A stretch of 64,000 bases of DNA from DATBHM01 sp963772375 (GCA_963772375.1 CAVYXG010000001.1:1550001-1614000); one strand, 5' to 3'; positions 18,240 through 26,405 are shown, numbered from the stretch's first letter. Numbers and translations are program-made. The notes: generated by a model not told the origin, from the sequence alone.

Positions 18240-19346
18240 TCATCCGGCGGGTGATGCGCCGCTAGCGGTGGCACCGGCGTGCACGGGGGCGCCGCCGTGA
18301 ACGCCGGCGGATGGGACGATGAGTTCGAATTCGCTCCCATTCCCGGGCTCGCTGCGGACGGCGACCGAGCCCCCATGGGCCTCCGCGACCGCTTTCACGA
18401 TCGCGAGCCCGAGGCCGACGCCGCCTCCGTTGCGGGTCCGGCCGGGATCGGAGCGAGCGAACCGGTCGAAGATCAGGCCGAGATCCTCGGGCGCGATGCC
18501 GGCCCCCGAGTCCGCGACGCCGATGATCGCGCTCCCGTTTCGTCGCCGGACCGAGATCGAGATGGCGTCCTCCGGGCGGGTGTGCTTCACGGCGTTCTCG
18601 ATCAGGGCATCGAGGGCCAGCGCGAGCCGGTCGGGATCGGCGTCGACGGTGACGTCCTCGAGGTCCCCGAGGGCCCATCGGCGCTGCACGGGCGTCCACC
18701 GGTTGAGCGCGTCGAGGACGATGGAATCCGCGTCGACCGGCACCCTGCGGAGGAAGTCCGTGTGCTCCGAGGCCGCCAGGATCAGCAGGCGATCGGATAG
18801 CCGGCGGAGGCGCATGAGCTCACCGACGATCACCCCGACGTCCTGCGACGCGATCGGATCGGTGGTGCTCTTCTGGATGAGCTCGGCGTGGCCCAGCGCC
18901 ACGGTGATGGGGGTTCGGAGCTCGTGCGACGCGTCCTGGATGAACCGCCGTTCGCGATCGAGGATGCGCCGGTTCTCCTCGTTCATCCGCTCGAGCTGTG
19001 AGATCGCGATGACGCGCCGCCGCGCGTGCCACACCATCGCCAGGAACATCGCGGACATCAGCGGGACCTCGGTGAACTCGTAGATGGACTGCGTCCCGTG
19101 CGCGACGTCGACGAGAATCAGACTTCCGGTGAGCACGCAGACGCCCGCCAGCACCAGCAGTGTCGTCCCGACCGGCCACACACGGAACCCGTACAGGAAC
19201 GTGAGGCTGACCCAGATGAAGTGGAACGGGACGGTCTCCCACGACTCGAACAGGAGCATCGTGACGAGGTTCGCGATCGCGAACAGGACCCAGGCGACGT
19301 CGATCCATCTGGCGTCCCGCAGCGGCCAGGATCGCTCAGTCGCCAT
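18240..19346 (-). CDS. Membrane sensor histidine kinase
   Basis: A 368-residue kinase. The first 105 residues hold four or so membrane helices with almost no extracytoplasmic loop, so the signal is probably sensed in or at the membrane. A coiled linker leads to the H box ASHELRTPITVALGHAEL (His about 141), the N box IENAVKHTRP, the G1 box GVADSGAGIAPEDLG and the G2 box GGGVGLGLAIVKAVAEAHGG. The ATG at 19346 lies inside the 3' end of the response regulator gene (11-nt overlap). Genetic linkage to ctaG and the divergent COX genes suggests that it senses redox state, oxygen, heme or copper (inference). Confidence 0.93.
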   Translation of the reverse strand: MATERSWPLRDARWIDVAWVLFAIANLVTMLLFESWETVPFHFIWVSLTFLYGFRVWPVGTTLLVLAGVCVLTGSLILVDVAHGTQSIYEFTEVPLMSAMFLAMVWHARRRVIAISQLERMNEENRRILDRERRFIQDASHELRTPITVALGHAELIQKSTTDPIASQDVGVIVGELMRLRRLSDRLLILAASEHTDFLRRVPVDADSIVLDALNRWTPVQRRWALGDLEDVTVDADPDRLALALDALIENAVKHTRPEDAISISVRRRNGSAIIGVADSGAGIAPEDLGLIFDRFARSDPGRTRNGGGVGLGLAIVKAVAEAHGGSVAVRSEPGNGSEFELIVPSAGVHGGAPVHAGATASGASPAG

Positions 19347-20049
19347 CGATCCGGTAGCCCTCGCCGCGCACGGTGACGATGACGTCCGCCCCGAGCTTGC
19401 GCCGCAGCCGGGCCACGTAGACGTCCACCACGTTCGACGCGCCGTCGAAGTAGTAGCCCCACACAGCCGACAGCAGACGCTCCTTGGAGACCGTGGAGCC
19501 CGCGTTCGTGATCAACTCCCGGAGGAGGAGGAACTCGCGTGTCGCGAGCGAGACGGCGCCCGAGCCCGAATCGGCCTGACGGCGGATGAGGTCGAGCCGC
19601 ACGCCGTTCGCCGAGATGGTGGTGGCGCTCGGTTCCACGATGTGGCGGAGCCGCGCCCGAACCCGGGCCAGGAGCTCGTCGAGGACGAACGGCTTCACGA
19701 GGTAGTCCTCCGCCCCGAGCTCCAGGCACCGCACCTTCGACCGCGTCTCGCCGACGGCCGAGAGCACGATGATCGCCTGCTCCGGGCGCTGGTCCAGCAG
19801 GAGCCGCAGGAGCGACACACCGTCGAGCTCCGGCATCAGCAGGTCGAGGACGATCACGTCGTAGCGGAACCGGGTCGCGAGACTGAGGCCCTCGATCGCC
19901 CGCTCGGCCGTGTCGACGTCGAAGCCCTCGGCCCGAAACCCCCGAGCCACGAAGGTGAGGATGAGCGGCTCGTCGTCGATCAGGAGGATGCGCGGAGCCG
20001 TCGTGGCCGGTGGATCGGCGTGGAGACCAGCTGTTCGCGACACCTGCAT
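19336..20049 (-). CDS. OmpR-family response regulator
   Basis: A 237-residue regulator with a receiver domain (RILLIDDEP at 20-28, phospho-acceptor Asp 69 in VIVLDLLMPELDG, and K in YLVKPF) and a C-terminal winged helix (SLATREFLLLRELITNAG ... SNVVDVYVARLRRKLG ... VRGEGYRID). The ATG at 20049 has GGGGGGCGAG upstream; the longer frame is not supported. It pairs with the overlapping kinase. A promoter with TTGACG and GATACC elements lies upstream, with a perfect inverted repeat just behind its -35 box, consistent with autoregulation. Confidence 0.94.
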   Translation of the reverse strand: MQVSRTAGLHADPPATTAPRILLIDDEPLILTFVARGFRAEGFDVDTAERAIEGLSLATRFRYDVIVLDLLMPELDGVSLLRLLLDQRPEQAIIVLSAVGETRSKVRCLELGAEDYLVKPFVLDELLARVRARLRHIVEPSATTISANGVRLDLIRRQADSGSGAVSLATREFLLLRELITNAGSTVSKERLLSAVWGYYFDGASNVVDVYVARLRRKLGADVIVTVRGEGYRIDGD

Positions 20050-20077
20050 GACTCGCCCCCCGGAGATGACGGGAGTA

Positions 20078-20106
20078 GGTATCGCACCCGGTTCGCACGC
20101 CGTCAA
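20078..20106 (-). promoter_or_regulatory. Promoter of the two-component/ctaG operon
   Basis: On the minus strand TTGACG (20101-20106) is followed after 17 nt by GATACC (20078-20083). The start of transcription would be near 20071, giving a leader of about 20 nt with a purine-rich ribosome site before the ATG at 20049. Confidence 0.5.
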
Positions 20107-20118
20107 GCCGGCGCCCCG

Positions 20119-20191
20119 GTTGATGACAATCCGTTCATCAACGATCGAGCCGCTGCGGGTTCTCGGGGCCCATTCGTGACAGTTCGTTCAT
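20119..20191. promoter_or_regulatory. Repeated 15-bp element between divergent promoters
   Basis: TGACAATCCGTTCAT (20124-20138) and TGACAGTTCGTTCAT (20177-20191) agree at 13 of 15 positions and lie 53 bp apart in the same orientation. The first copy is also embedded in a perfect inverted repeat, GTTGATGA-N8-TCATCAAC (20119-20142). The first copy is centred about 59 bp upstream of the likely start of the regulator operon, the second about 58 bp upstream of a possible start for the cupredoxin/COX operon (TATTTG at 20230-20235). These are good candidates for binding sites of the neighbouring response regulator (inference). Confidence 0.5.
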
Positions 20192-20299
20192 GTGCCTCCC
20201 AAGCGTCGAGGCGCCCGCATCGACTGTGGTATTTGAGGACCCGCCACGCGGACGGGGCCGGTTCCGCCCCACATCGAGCGCCGTGGCGGGGAGGGGCCC

Positions 20300-20803
20300 A
20301 TGCGACGAAGGGTCTGGTCAGGGAGCAGGCTCGTACGAGGGGGCGGCGCGGCACTGGCCCTCGCATCGATGCTGGTCGTGCTGGCCCCCGCGTGCAGCAG
20401 CGGCGGTGACAACACCGCCCCCGTCTATTCGGCGTCGGCCCAGAAGTTCCGGTTCAACGGGTTCCCGACATCGATCCCCAGCGGGAACATGACGATCAAC
20501 TTCTCGAATCGCGAGAACCTCCCGATCACGCACGAGATGATCCTGCTGGCCCTGCCCTCGGGGCAGAGCAAGGACGACGTCATCGCGGATGCGAAGCAGA
20601 AGGGTCCCGACTCCGAGGGCGACTACCTGTCGTTCGGCGAGATCGGCGAGGTGAGCACCGGGAGCACGAAGGCGCAGACGTTCGACCTTCCGCCGGGGAG
20701 CTACATGTTCGCCTGCTTCGAACAGGGCAACCTCGGCGACCCCGGGGCCAAGGACAAGGTCCATGCGGCCCGGGGAATGGTCTTCACGTTCACCGTGACG
20801 TAG
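20300..20803 (+). CDS. Cupredoxin-like lipoprotein
   Basis: A 167-residue exported protein with a lipoprotein signal (LASMLVVLAPACSSG) and a cupredoxin-like beta-sandwich: FRFNGFPTSIPSGNMTINFSNRENLPITHEMILL and LPPGSYMFACFEQGNLGD. A His (THEM) and a Cys (FACFEQG) occupy the expected places for copper ligands, but the downstream His and Met typical of type-1 copper are not obvious, so copper binding is uncertain. GGGGAGGGG lies just before the ATG. Its stop codon touches the GTG of COX subunit II, so it is cotranscribed with the oxidase. Confidence 0.8.
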   Translation: MRRRVWSGSRLVRGGGAALALASMLVVLAPACSSGGDNTAPVYSASAQKFRFNGFPTSIPSGNMTINFSNRENLPITHEMILLALPSGQSKDDVIADAKQKGPDSEGDYLSFGEIGEVSTGSTKAQTFDLPPGSYMFACFEQGNLGDPGAKDKVHAARGMVFTFTVT

Positions 20804-22078
20804 GTGAAGGCTCGAGGGTGGCGGCGGTTCGCCGCGTTCGGCGCGGCCGGGGTCCTGCTCCTGCTCACGTCGTGCGCGGCGTCGGGGGCGACGGAGCAGG
20901 CGCAGAAGGTGCATCGCCTGTACCTGATCATCCTCGCCCTGGGCGGGTTCGTGTTCGTCCTCGTCGAGGGCCTGCTCCTGTGGTCCATCGTGCGGTACCG
21001 CAAGCGCGACGACTCGCCGCCACCTCCCCAGACGCTCGGTTCGAACCGGGCCCTGGTCGGTTTCTTCGCCTTCGGAGCGGTCATCGTGGCCGTCCTGTTC
21101 CCGTTCGGGGAGCAGACGCTGAATGCCGTCCTGCAACAGGAGCCGCCGCTCGTCAACCTTCGGATCGAGGCCTTCCAGTGGGAGTGGACGGCCTTCTACC
21201 TGAACGAAGGCATCTTCACCACCGGGCACACCCTCAAAGAGCCCATGGTCATGGAATTGCCGGTCGACGAACCGGCCCACATCACCCTCATCTCGAGGGA
21301 CGTGATGCACGAGTTCTTCATCCCGGACTTCCTGTTCATGCGCAACGCCATCCCCGGGCATCCCAACACGTTCACGTTCACGCCAAACAAGATCGGGACG
21401 TTCCAGGCCCAATGCGCGGAGTACTGTGGTCTGTGGCACTCGCGGATGACGTTCATCGTCAAGGTGGTCGCGCCCGCCGACTACGCAGCCTGGGTCAAGG
21501 ACAAGACGCTCAAGGGGATCGGGGGCAACTGCACGCCCAAGGGCACCAGCGTCCACATCACGGCGAAGAACACGACGTGGAACACGAACTGCATCGCGAT
21601 CACCGCCGGCTCCACCCTGTCGCTGACCATGACGAACGAGGACGCGGGCGTCGAGCACAACTTCGGGATCTGGCCGAGCATCCAGGACGCCATCGCCAAG
21701 AAGGGCCAGCTGTTCCAGACCGGCAAGTTCCCCGGCGTGGCGACCAAGAGCTTCCAGGTCCCGGTCACGGGGACGCTGAAGCCCGGCCGCTACTACTTCC
21801 AGTGCGACGTCCATGGCGTGGCGATGGCCGGCGCCTTCATCGTGGCCGGACCGGGAGATTCAGGGGGACCGGGGGATTCGGGGGGAGCCCGTGACCCTGA
21901 TGACGCGCCCGGTTCGTTCCGGAGACGACGAGAGGGAACCCGATGGCCGTCACTGAGGCGAAGCCGAAGCCCGTCGCCCCCGAGCCCCATCGCCGCTGGG
22001 TGCTCGAGTGGCTGTCCACCACCGATCACAAGAAGATCGGGATCCTCTATCTGTTCAATTCCTTCGCGTTCTTCGTGA
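20804..22078 (+). CDS. ctaC: Cytochrome c oxidase subunit II with fused cupredoxin domain
   Basis: The CuA-bearing subunit that takes electrons into the oxidase. It has a lipoprotein-like signal (LLLTSCAAS), two membrane helices (about 38-64 and 84-104), and a CuA domain with His169 and the motif CAEYCGLWHSRM (Cys204, Cys208, His212, Met215). Residues 240-348 form a second, plastocyanin-like domain with His285 (EHNF) and CDVHGVAM (Cys334, His337, Met341), a complete type-1 copper set. A Gly-rich repeat (GPGDSGG twice) ends this domain. The open frame then continues 73 more residues and overlaps ctaD by 136 bp; one extra G in the G6 run at 21880-21885 would instead end it at 21894. The true C-terminus is therefore uncertain. 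Confidence 0.88.
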   Translation: MKARGWRRFAAFGAAGVLLLLTSCAASGATEQAQKVHRLYLIILALGGFVFVLVEGLLLWSIVRYRKRDDSPPPPQTLGSNRALVGFFAFGAVIVAVLFPFGEQTLNAVLQQEPPLVNLRIEAFQWEWTAFYLNEGIFTTGHTLKEPMVMELPVDEPAHITLISRDVMHEFFIPDFLFMRNAIPGHPNTFTFTPNKIGTFQAQCAEYCGLWHSRMTFIVKVVAPADYAAWVKDKTLKGIGGNCTPKGTSVHITAKNTTWNTNCIAITAGSTLSLTMTNEDAGVEHNFGIWPSIQDAIAKKGQLFQTGKFPGVATKSFQVPVTGTLKPGRYYFQCDVHGVAMAGAFIVAGPGDSGGPGDSGGARDPDDAPGSFRRRREGTRWPSLRRSRSPSPPSPIAAGCSSGCPPPITRRSGSSICSIPSRSS

Positions 22079-23583
22079 TCGCCGGGATCCTCGCGCTGCT
22101 GATGCGGACCGAGCTCGCCCAGCCCGGGTCGCAGATCCTCTCGGCCCACGCCTACAACCAGGTGTTCACCGAGCACGGGACGCTGATGATCTTCCTGTTC
22201 GTGTTCCCGACGCTGGCAGGGTTCGGCAACTACTTCGTCCCGCTGCAGATCGGGGCGCTCGACATGGCGTTCCCCCGGGTCAACGCGCTGTCGTTCTGGC
22301 TGCTCCCGGTCGGTGGGCTGACGATCCTCTCGGGATTCGTGGCCAAGGGCGGGGCGGCGGCCGGCGGATGGACGAGCTATGCGCCGTTGTCGAAGCAGCT
22401 CGGAACCGGCGAGGATCTGTGGATCGCCGGCCTCCTGCTGGTCGGAACGGCCTCGATCCTCGGCGCGATCAACTTCATCGTGACGATCCTGCGGATGCGT
22501 GCACCGGGCATGAGCATGATGCGGATGCCGATCTTCTGCTGGGCGACGCTCGCCACATCCCTGCTGGTCGTGCTCGCCACTCCGGTCGTGACCGCCGGCC
22601 TGGTCATGCTGTTCGCCGACCGCCACCTCGGCACGTCGTTCTTCGACGCGGCCAGGGGCGGGAGCGCGCTGAACTGGCAGCACGTCTTCTGGTTCTTCGG
22701 GCATCCCGAGGTGTACATGCTGGTCCTCGCGGCCTGGGGGATCGTGAGCGAGATCCTGCCAGTGTTCTCGGGCAAGCCGCTGTTCGGCTACAAGGGCGTC
22801 GTCCTGGCCTTCCTCCTCATCACGGCGCTGTCCTTCAGCGTGTGGGCCCACCACATGTTCGTCACGGGCGCGGTGGAACTCTCGTTCTTCAGCATCACCA
22901 CGGAGCTGATCTCGATCCCGACGGGCGTGCTGTTCTTCAACTGGCTGGGCACGCTGTACCGGGGACAGCTGCGATTCGAGCCGCCCATGCTGTTCGCCCT
23001 GGGCTTCGTAGCGATGTTCCTCATCGGGGGCATCGACGGCGTGTGGATGGCGTCGCCCGCGATGGACTTCGCCATCCACGACACGTACTGGGTGGTGGCG
23101 CACTTCCACTACGTGCTGTTCGGCGGCACGGTCTTCGGGATCATGGCGGGGATCTACTACTGGTTCCCCAAGATGACCGGCCGGATGCTGTCGAAGCGGC
23201 TCGGGCAGTGGCACTTCTGGCTCCAGCTGATCGGGTTCAACCTGACGTTCTTCCCCATGCACGTCCTCGGACTGAAAGGGATGCCGCGGCGGATCGCGGA
23301 CTACGCGCCCAACCGGGGATGGGGCTTCTACAACATGCTCGCCACCATCGGGGCGTTCGTGATCGCGATCTCGATGGTGATCTTCTTCGTCAACGTGCTC
23401 ACCACGCTCCGAAAGCCGAGGACGGCCCCCGACGATCCATGGGGCGGGAATACGCTGGAGTGGGCCACCACCTCGCCCCCGCCCGCGCACAACTTCGACC
23501 GGCTCCCGCCGATCACGTCCGTCCGCCCGGTCCGCGAGGCCCGGCTGGCCGCGGCGGCCGCCGACAAGGGAGCGGAGTCGTGA
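21943..23583 (+). CDS. ctaD: Cytochrome c oxidase subunit I
   Basis: Catalytic heme-copper subunit of an aa3-type oxidase, 546 residues with about twelve membrane helices. Visible ligands are His78 (TEHGTLM, low-spin heme), His254 with the cross-linked Tyr258 (GHPEVYML), His303-His304 (WAHHMF, CuB) and His387/His389 (VAHFHY, hemes). The N-terminal STTDHKKIGILYLF is the normal start of the family. The ATG has GAGAGGGAA upstream. Its TGA overlaps the GTG of subunit III. It reduces oxygen to water and pumps protons across the cytoplasmic membrane. Confidence 0.97.
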   Translation: MAVTEAKPKPVAPEPHRRWVLEWLSTTDHKKIGILYLFNSFAFFVIAGILALLMRTELAQPGSQILSAHAYNQVFTEHGTLMIFLFVFPTLAGFGNYFVPLQIGALDMAFPRVNALSFWLLPVGGLTILSGFVAKGGAAAGGWTSYAPLSKQLGTGEDLWIAGLLLVGTASILGAINFIVTILRMRAPGMSMMRMPIFCWATLATSLLVVLATPVVTAGLVMLFADRHLGTSFFDAARGGSALNWQHVFWFFGHPEVYMLVLAAWGIVSEILPVFSGKPLFGYKGVVLAFLLITALSFSVWAHHMFVTGAVELSFFSITTELISIPTGVLFFNWLGTLYRGQLRFEPPMLFALGFVAMFLIGGIDGVWMASPAMDFAIHDTYWVVAHFHYVLFGGTVFGIMAGIYYWFPKMTGRMLSKRLGQWHFWLQLIGFNLTFFPMHVLGLKGMPRRIADYAPNRGWGFYNMLATIGAFVIAISMVIFFVNVLTTLRKPRTAPDDPWGGNTLEWATTSPPPAHNFDRLPPITSVRPVREARLAAAAADKGAES

Positions 23584-24185
23584 GCGCCGCCGAGCTGGCC
23601 GCCGACGCCCGCGCCTCCCGGAGGACGAGCAGCCCCGTGTTGGCGATGGTGCTGTTCGTCGCGTCCGAGGCCATGTTCTTCGCCGCCTTCTTCGCGATCT
23701 ACGCGATCAGCTACTCGACGCAGTCCTCGTGGCCGCCGAAGAACGTCACGGTGCCGTCGATCGGGATCCCGACCGCGATGACCGCGCTGATGGTGGTGAG
23801 CAGCCTGACCATCCACCTCGGGGTCCGGGCCATCCGGCAGGGTCAGGATCGCGGCCTCACATCGTGGTTGGGGGCGACGGCCGCCCTCGGCCTGGCCTTC
23901 GTCGTGCTGCAGCTCCTGACGTACCAGGACGTCGATTTCGGCATCCGGTCGGGCATCTACGCCTCGCTGTTCTACATGATGACCGGCATCGCGCTCGCCC
24001 ACGTCGTGGGGGGCGTCGTCTTCCTGGTGATGGTGGTGGTGCGGACGGTGACCGGCCGCTTGTCGATGGTCCGGGAGGAATCCGCGGAGGCGGCCGCCGT
24101 CTACTGGCACTTCGTCGTGGTCGTCTCGGTCGCGATCTACGTGGCCTTCTACCTGCTGGTCACTCTGCACACGAAGGGCCCGTGA
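23580..24185 (+). CDS. ctaE: Cytochrome c oxidase subunit III
   Basis: A 201-residue membrane subunit with five helices, the usual length for bacterial short-form subunit III. Signatures are LFVASEAMFFAAFFAIY, HLGVRAIRQGQ, LFYMMTGIALAHVVGGVVFLV and the final AVYWHFVVVVSVAIYVAFYLL. GTG at 23580 overlaps the ctaD stop (GTGA), so the pair is translationally coupled. Confidence 0.95.
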   Translation: MSAAELAADARASRRTSSPVLAMVLFVASEAMFFAAFFAIYAISYSTQSSWPPKNVTVPSIGIPTAMTALMVVSSLTIHLGVRAIRQGQDRGLTSWLGATAALGLAFVVLQLLTYQDVDFGIRSGIYASLFYMMTGIALAHVVGGVVFLVMVVVRTVTGRLSMVREESAEAAAVYWHFVVVVSVAIYVAFYLLVTLHTKGP

Positions 24186-24210
24186 TGGACGCGGCCGGGG
24201 GGATGGGTTG

Positions 24211-24588
24211 GTGAGCGTGTTCGGTCGGATCGCGTTGGGACTGGCCGCCTTCCTGATCGTCGCCGGATTGGTGTACGGCATCACCAGCCACGAGTGGATG
24301 GGCGCCATGCTGTTCGTCCTTGCCGCCGCCGGATTCGCGTTCATCGGCGTGTTCGTCCGCCATTCGGTCCGGGAAGCCGCGGCCGCCGAGACCGATGCGA
24401 GCCACGAGGAGCCACACGTCGGGCCGACGATCTGGCCTTTCGTGCTGGCCGTCGGGGCCTTCGGCTTGGTGCTGGGGGCCGCGGTGAGCCCATGGGTTGC
24501 GGTTGTGGGAGCGGCGCTGTTCGTCGTCGCCGGCATCGGCTGGTTCCTGGACGTGGGCCGCCAGTGGAGTCATGACCGGCACCGCTGA
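24211..24588 (+). CDS. ctaF: Cytochrome c oxidase subunit IV, actinobacterial type
   Basis: A 125-residue protein with four membrane segments (ALGLAAFLIVAGLVYGI, WMGAMLFVLAAAGFAFIGVFV, IWPFVLAVGAFGLVLGAA and VAVVGAALFVVAGIGWFL) and the family-like EEPHVGPTIWPF block. It resembles the small subunit IV of actinobacterial aa3 oxidases. The start is GTG at 24211 with GGGGGAT upstream; a TTG one codon earlier is possible. It follows ctaE by 25 nt. Confidence 0.85.
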   Translation: MSVFGRIALGLAAFLIVAGLVYGITSHEWMGAMLFVLAAAGFAFIGVFVRHSVREAAAAETDASHEEPHVGPTIWPFVLAVGAFGLVLGAAVSPWVAVVGAALFVVAGIGWFLDVGRQWSHDRHR

Positions 24589-24621
24589 GCGCCCTGGCGC
24601 CGCGGGCGGCCGGGAGCCGCG

Positions 24622-24807
24622 TCAGCTCCGCAGCAGCAGGATCACGGCGCCCAGGACCATGGTCGCCAGGACCGTCAGGTAGACGATGGCGTGGTACTGG
24701 GAGGGGCTGGGGCTCGGGAGGTCGGCCGGATTGCACCGACGGCAAACGGAGCGCCCCGCCGGGACCGTGATCCCGCACCGAACGCATCGATCGTACATAG
24801 ATCGCAT
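24622..24807 (-). CDS. Small zinc-ribbon membrane protein
   Basis: A 61-residue protein (58 if it starts at the ATG at 24798) with a CVRCG...CRRC zinc-ribbon near the N-terminus and one C-terminal membrane helix (YLTVLATMVLGAVILLLRS). It is encoded opposite to the COX genes between ctaF and ctaB. The function is unknown; the four cysteines could hold zinc or a metal for oxidase assembly, which is speculation. Confidence 0.6.
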   Translation of the reverse strand: MRSMYDRCVRCGITVPAGRSVCRRCNPADLPSPSPSQYHAIVYLTVLATMVLGAVILLLRS

Positions 24808-24870
24808 CTCGGGCCGGACTCTACTCCTCCCGACGCCGTCCGAACAGCTCGGTCCGGGGGGCCCGGGATC

Positions 24871-25773
24871 GTGAGCGTCGAGGCGACCCAGGAGCGTGCC
24901 CGGGGACGGTGGAGCGCCGCCGTCGCCGACTACGTGGCACTGACGAAGCCGCGGATCCTCTCCCTGTTGCTGCTCACCGCGGGGTGCGGGTACCTGGCGG
25001 GGTCCCGCGGCCTGGTCTCCCCGGGGGCCCTGATCGCGGTGATCGGCGGGGGGGCGCTCGCCGCCGGGGGAGCCAACGCGATGAACTGCGCCATCGATCG
25101 CGACTTGGACGGCCGGATGCGACGGACGCGCGAACGTCCCGTCGCCTCCGGGCGCCTGGCACCCTCCCAGGCGGTTCGGTTCGGGCTCCTCCTGAACTGC
25201 GCCGCGGCCGTGTGGCTGGTTGCGGCCGCGAACCCGCTTGCGGCCGGCCTCGCCCTCGCGGGATCGGCCTGGTACGTGCTCGTCTACACGATGTGGCTCA
25301 AGCGGCGGTCGCCCCAGAACATCGTCATCGGCGGAGCCGCGGGCTGCTTCCCGCCATTGGTGGGGTGGGCGGCGGCGACGGGCGGACTCGACGGCACCGC
25401 GCTCGCCCTGGCGGCCGTGATCTTCCTGTGGACGCCGCCACACTTCTGGGCTCTCGCGACCCTGCTCCGGGACGACTACCGCAGCGCGGGCGTTCCGATG
25501 CTGCCCGCGGTGGCTCCGCCGGCCGAGACCGCGAGGCGAATTCTCCGGTACGCCGCCGCCACCCTCGCCGCCAGCCTCCTCCCGGTCGCGTGGGGCGGGG
25601 CGGGCCCCGTGTACGCCGTCGTGGCCGTGCTCGCGGGGGCCGAGCTGCTCCGGCGCGCCGGGGCATTCCGCCGGGATCCGGCACGCGCGACGGCCGCGCG
25701 TCTGTTTCACTACTCGCTGGTCTATCTGGCCGTTCTGTTCGCGGCGGTGGTCGTCGACCGCGCCCTCTCCTGA
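24871..25773 (+). CDS. ctaB: Protoheme IX farnesyltransferase (heme O synthase)
   Basis: A 300-residue UbiA-family prenyltransferase converting heme B to heme O, the precursor of heme A for the aa3 oxidase. The prenyl-diphosphate motif is NAMNCAIDRDLDGRMRRTRERP, and the second Asp-rich area is LLRDDYRSAGVPMLP. Further blocks are YTMWLKRRSPQNIVIGGAAGCFPPLVGW and FLWTPPHFWALA. About eight or nine helices are present. I chose GTG at 24871 because the conserved region begins shortly after it. It ends just before a strong hairpin. Confidence 0.94.
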   Translation: MSVEATQERARGRWSAAVADYVALTKPRILSLLLLTAGCGYLAGSRGLVSPGALIAVIGGGALAAGGANAMNCAIDRDLDGRMRRTRERPVASGRLAPSQAVRFGLLLNCAAAVWLVAAANPLAAGLALAGSAWYVLVYTMWLKRRSPQNIVIGGAAGCFPPLVGWAAATGGLDGTALALAAVIFLWTPPHFWALATLLRDDYRSAGVPMLPAVAPPAETARRILRYAAATLAASLLPVAWGGAGPVYAVVAVLAGAELLRRAGAFRRDPARATAARLFHYSLVYLAVLFAAVVVDRALS

Positions 25774-25774
25774 C

Positions 25775-25807
25775 CGAGGCCCACCCGCATCGTTCGGGTG
25801 GGCCTCG
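25775..25807. terminator. 13-bp hairpin between ctaB and cupredoxin gene
   Basis: Perfect inverted repeat CGAGGCCCACCCG (25775-25787), 7-nt loop, CGGGTGGGCCTCG (25795-25807), located between two converging genes. There is no T-run, as usual in very GC-rich genomes. Bidirectional termination is likely. Confidence 0.75.
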
Positions 25808-25834
25808 AGGCGCCGTTGCAGCGGATCAGATGAA

Positions 25835-26239
25835 CTACTTGATCGTGATGTGGCCCGCCATGCCAGTTCCGTCCGGATGCCCGTGGAACTTGCAGTAGAA
25901 GACGTACGTGCCCGGCTTCAGCGCGGCCCCTGGCGCGTCGAGCTCCATCGTCTTGCCCGGGTCGAGGGTCACGTCGACCGGCGTCCCGTCGATCGTGAAC
26001 GTGTGCGCGACGTTGCCGTCGTTCTCGAGGTCGAGCTTCTGGGTGTTCTTCGCGATGATGCAGCTAGGCGTGAAGGAGAATTCCTTCTGCGTGACCTGGA
26101 AGTCCGGGTCGGCGGACACGTCGGAGCAGTTCGAGGCGCTCGTGGCGCCGGTCGTGTTGTCGTTCCCGCCGCCGCCGCCGCTGCTGCACCCGGCCAGCAC
26201 CAGCCCCGCCACGAACAGCATCGCCATCGTCTTGCGCAT
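25835..26239 (-). CDS. Plastocyanin-like cupredoxin lipoprotein
   Basis: A 134-residue exported protein with a lipoprotein signal (MLFVAGLVLAGCSSGG), a short Gly/Asn/Thr linker and a cupredoxin domain. The likely type-1 copper ligands are His (VAHTFTID), Cys, His and Met in YCKFHGHPDGTGMAGH; the loop between the His and Met is a little longer than in plastocyanins. The ATG at 26239 has GGGAGGGAA upstream. It would act as a small electron carrier on the outer face of the membrane. It converges on ctaB and closes the respiratory block. Confidence 0.88.
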   Translation of the reverse strand: MRKTMAMLFVAGLVLAGCSSGGGGGNDNTTGATSASNCSDVSADPDFQVTQKEFSFTPSCIIAKNTQKLDLENDGNVAHTFTIDGTPVDVTLDPGKTMELDAPGAALKPGTYVFYCKFHGHPDGTGMAGHITIK

Positions 26240-26405
26240 GCAGATTCCCTCCCGATCCTCGTCCTCGGACGCCGCGGCGTGAAGCATATGTCACCGCCGG
26301 AGCCGACGGCCGCTTCCTGGCATACGTCCCGGACGGCGGTTCGGATGGCGACCCAGCCGGGCGGAGACCGGTCGAAGCAACGGAACCCGGGCCTGGTTCG
26401 AACCG

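Noticed and set aside
20804..21942. COX II tail as a separate small cupredoxin gene
   Set aside because: There is no stop codon, start codon or ribosome site between the CuA and cupredoxin domains; the frame is continuous.
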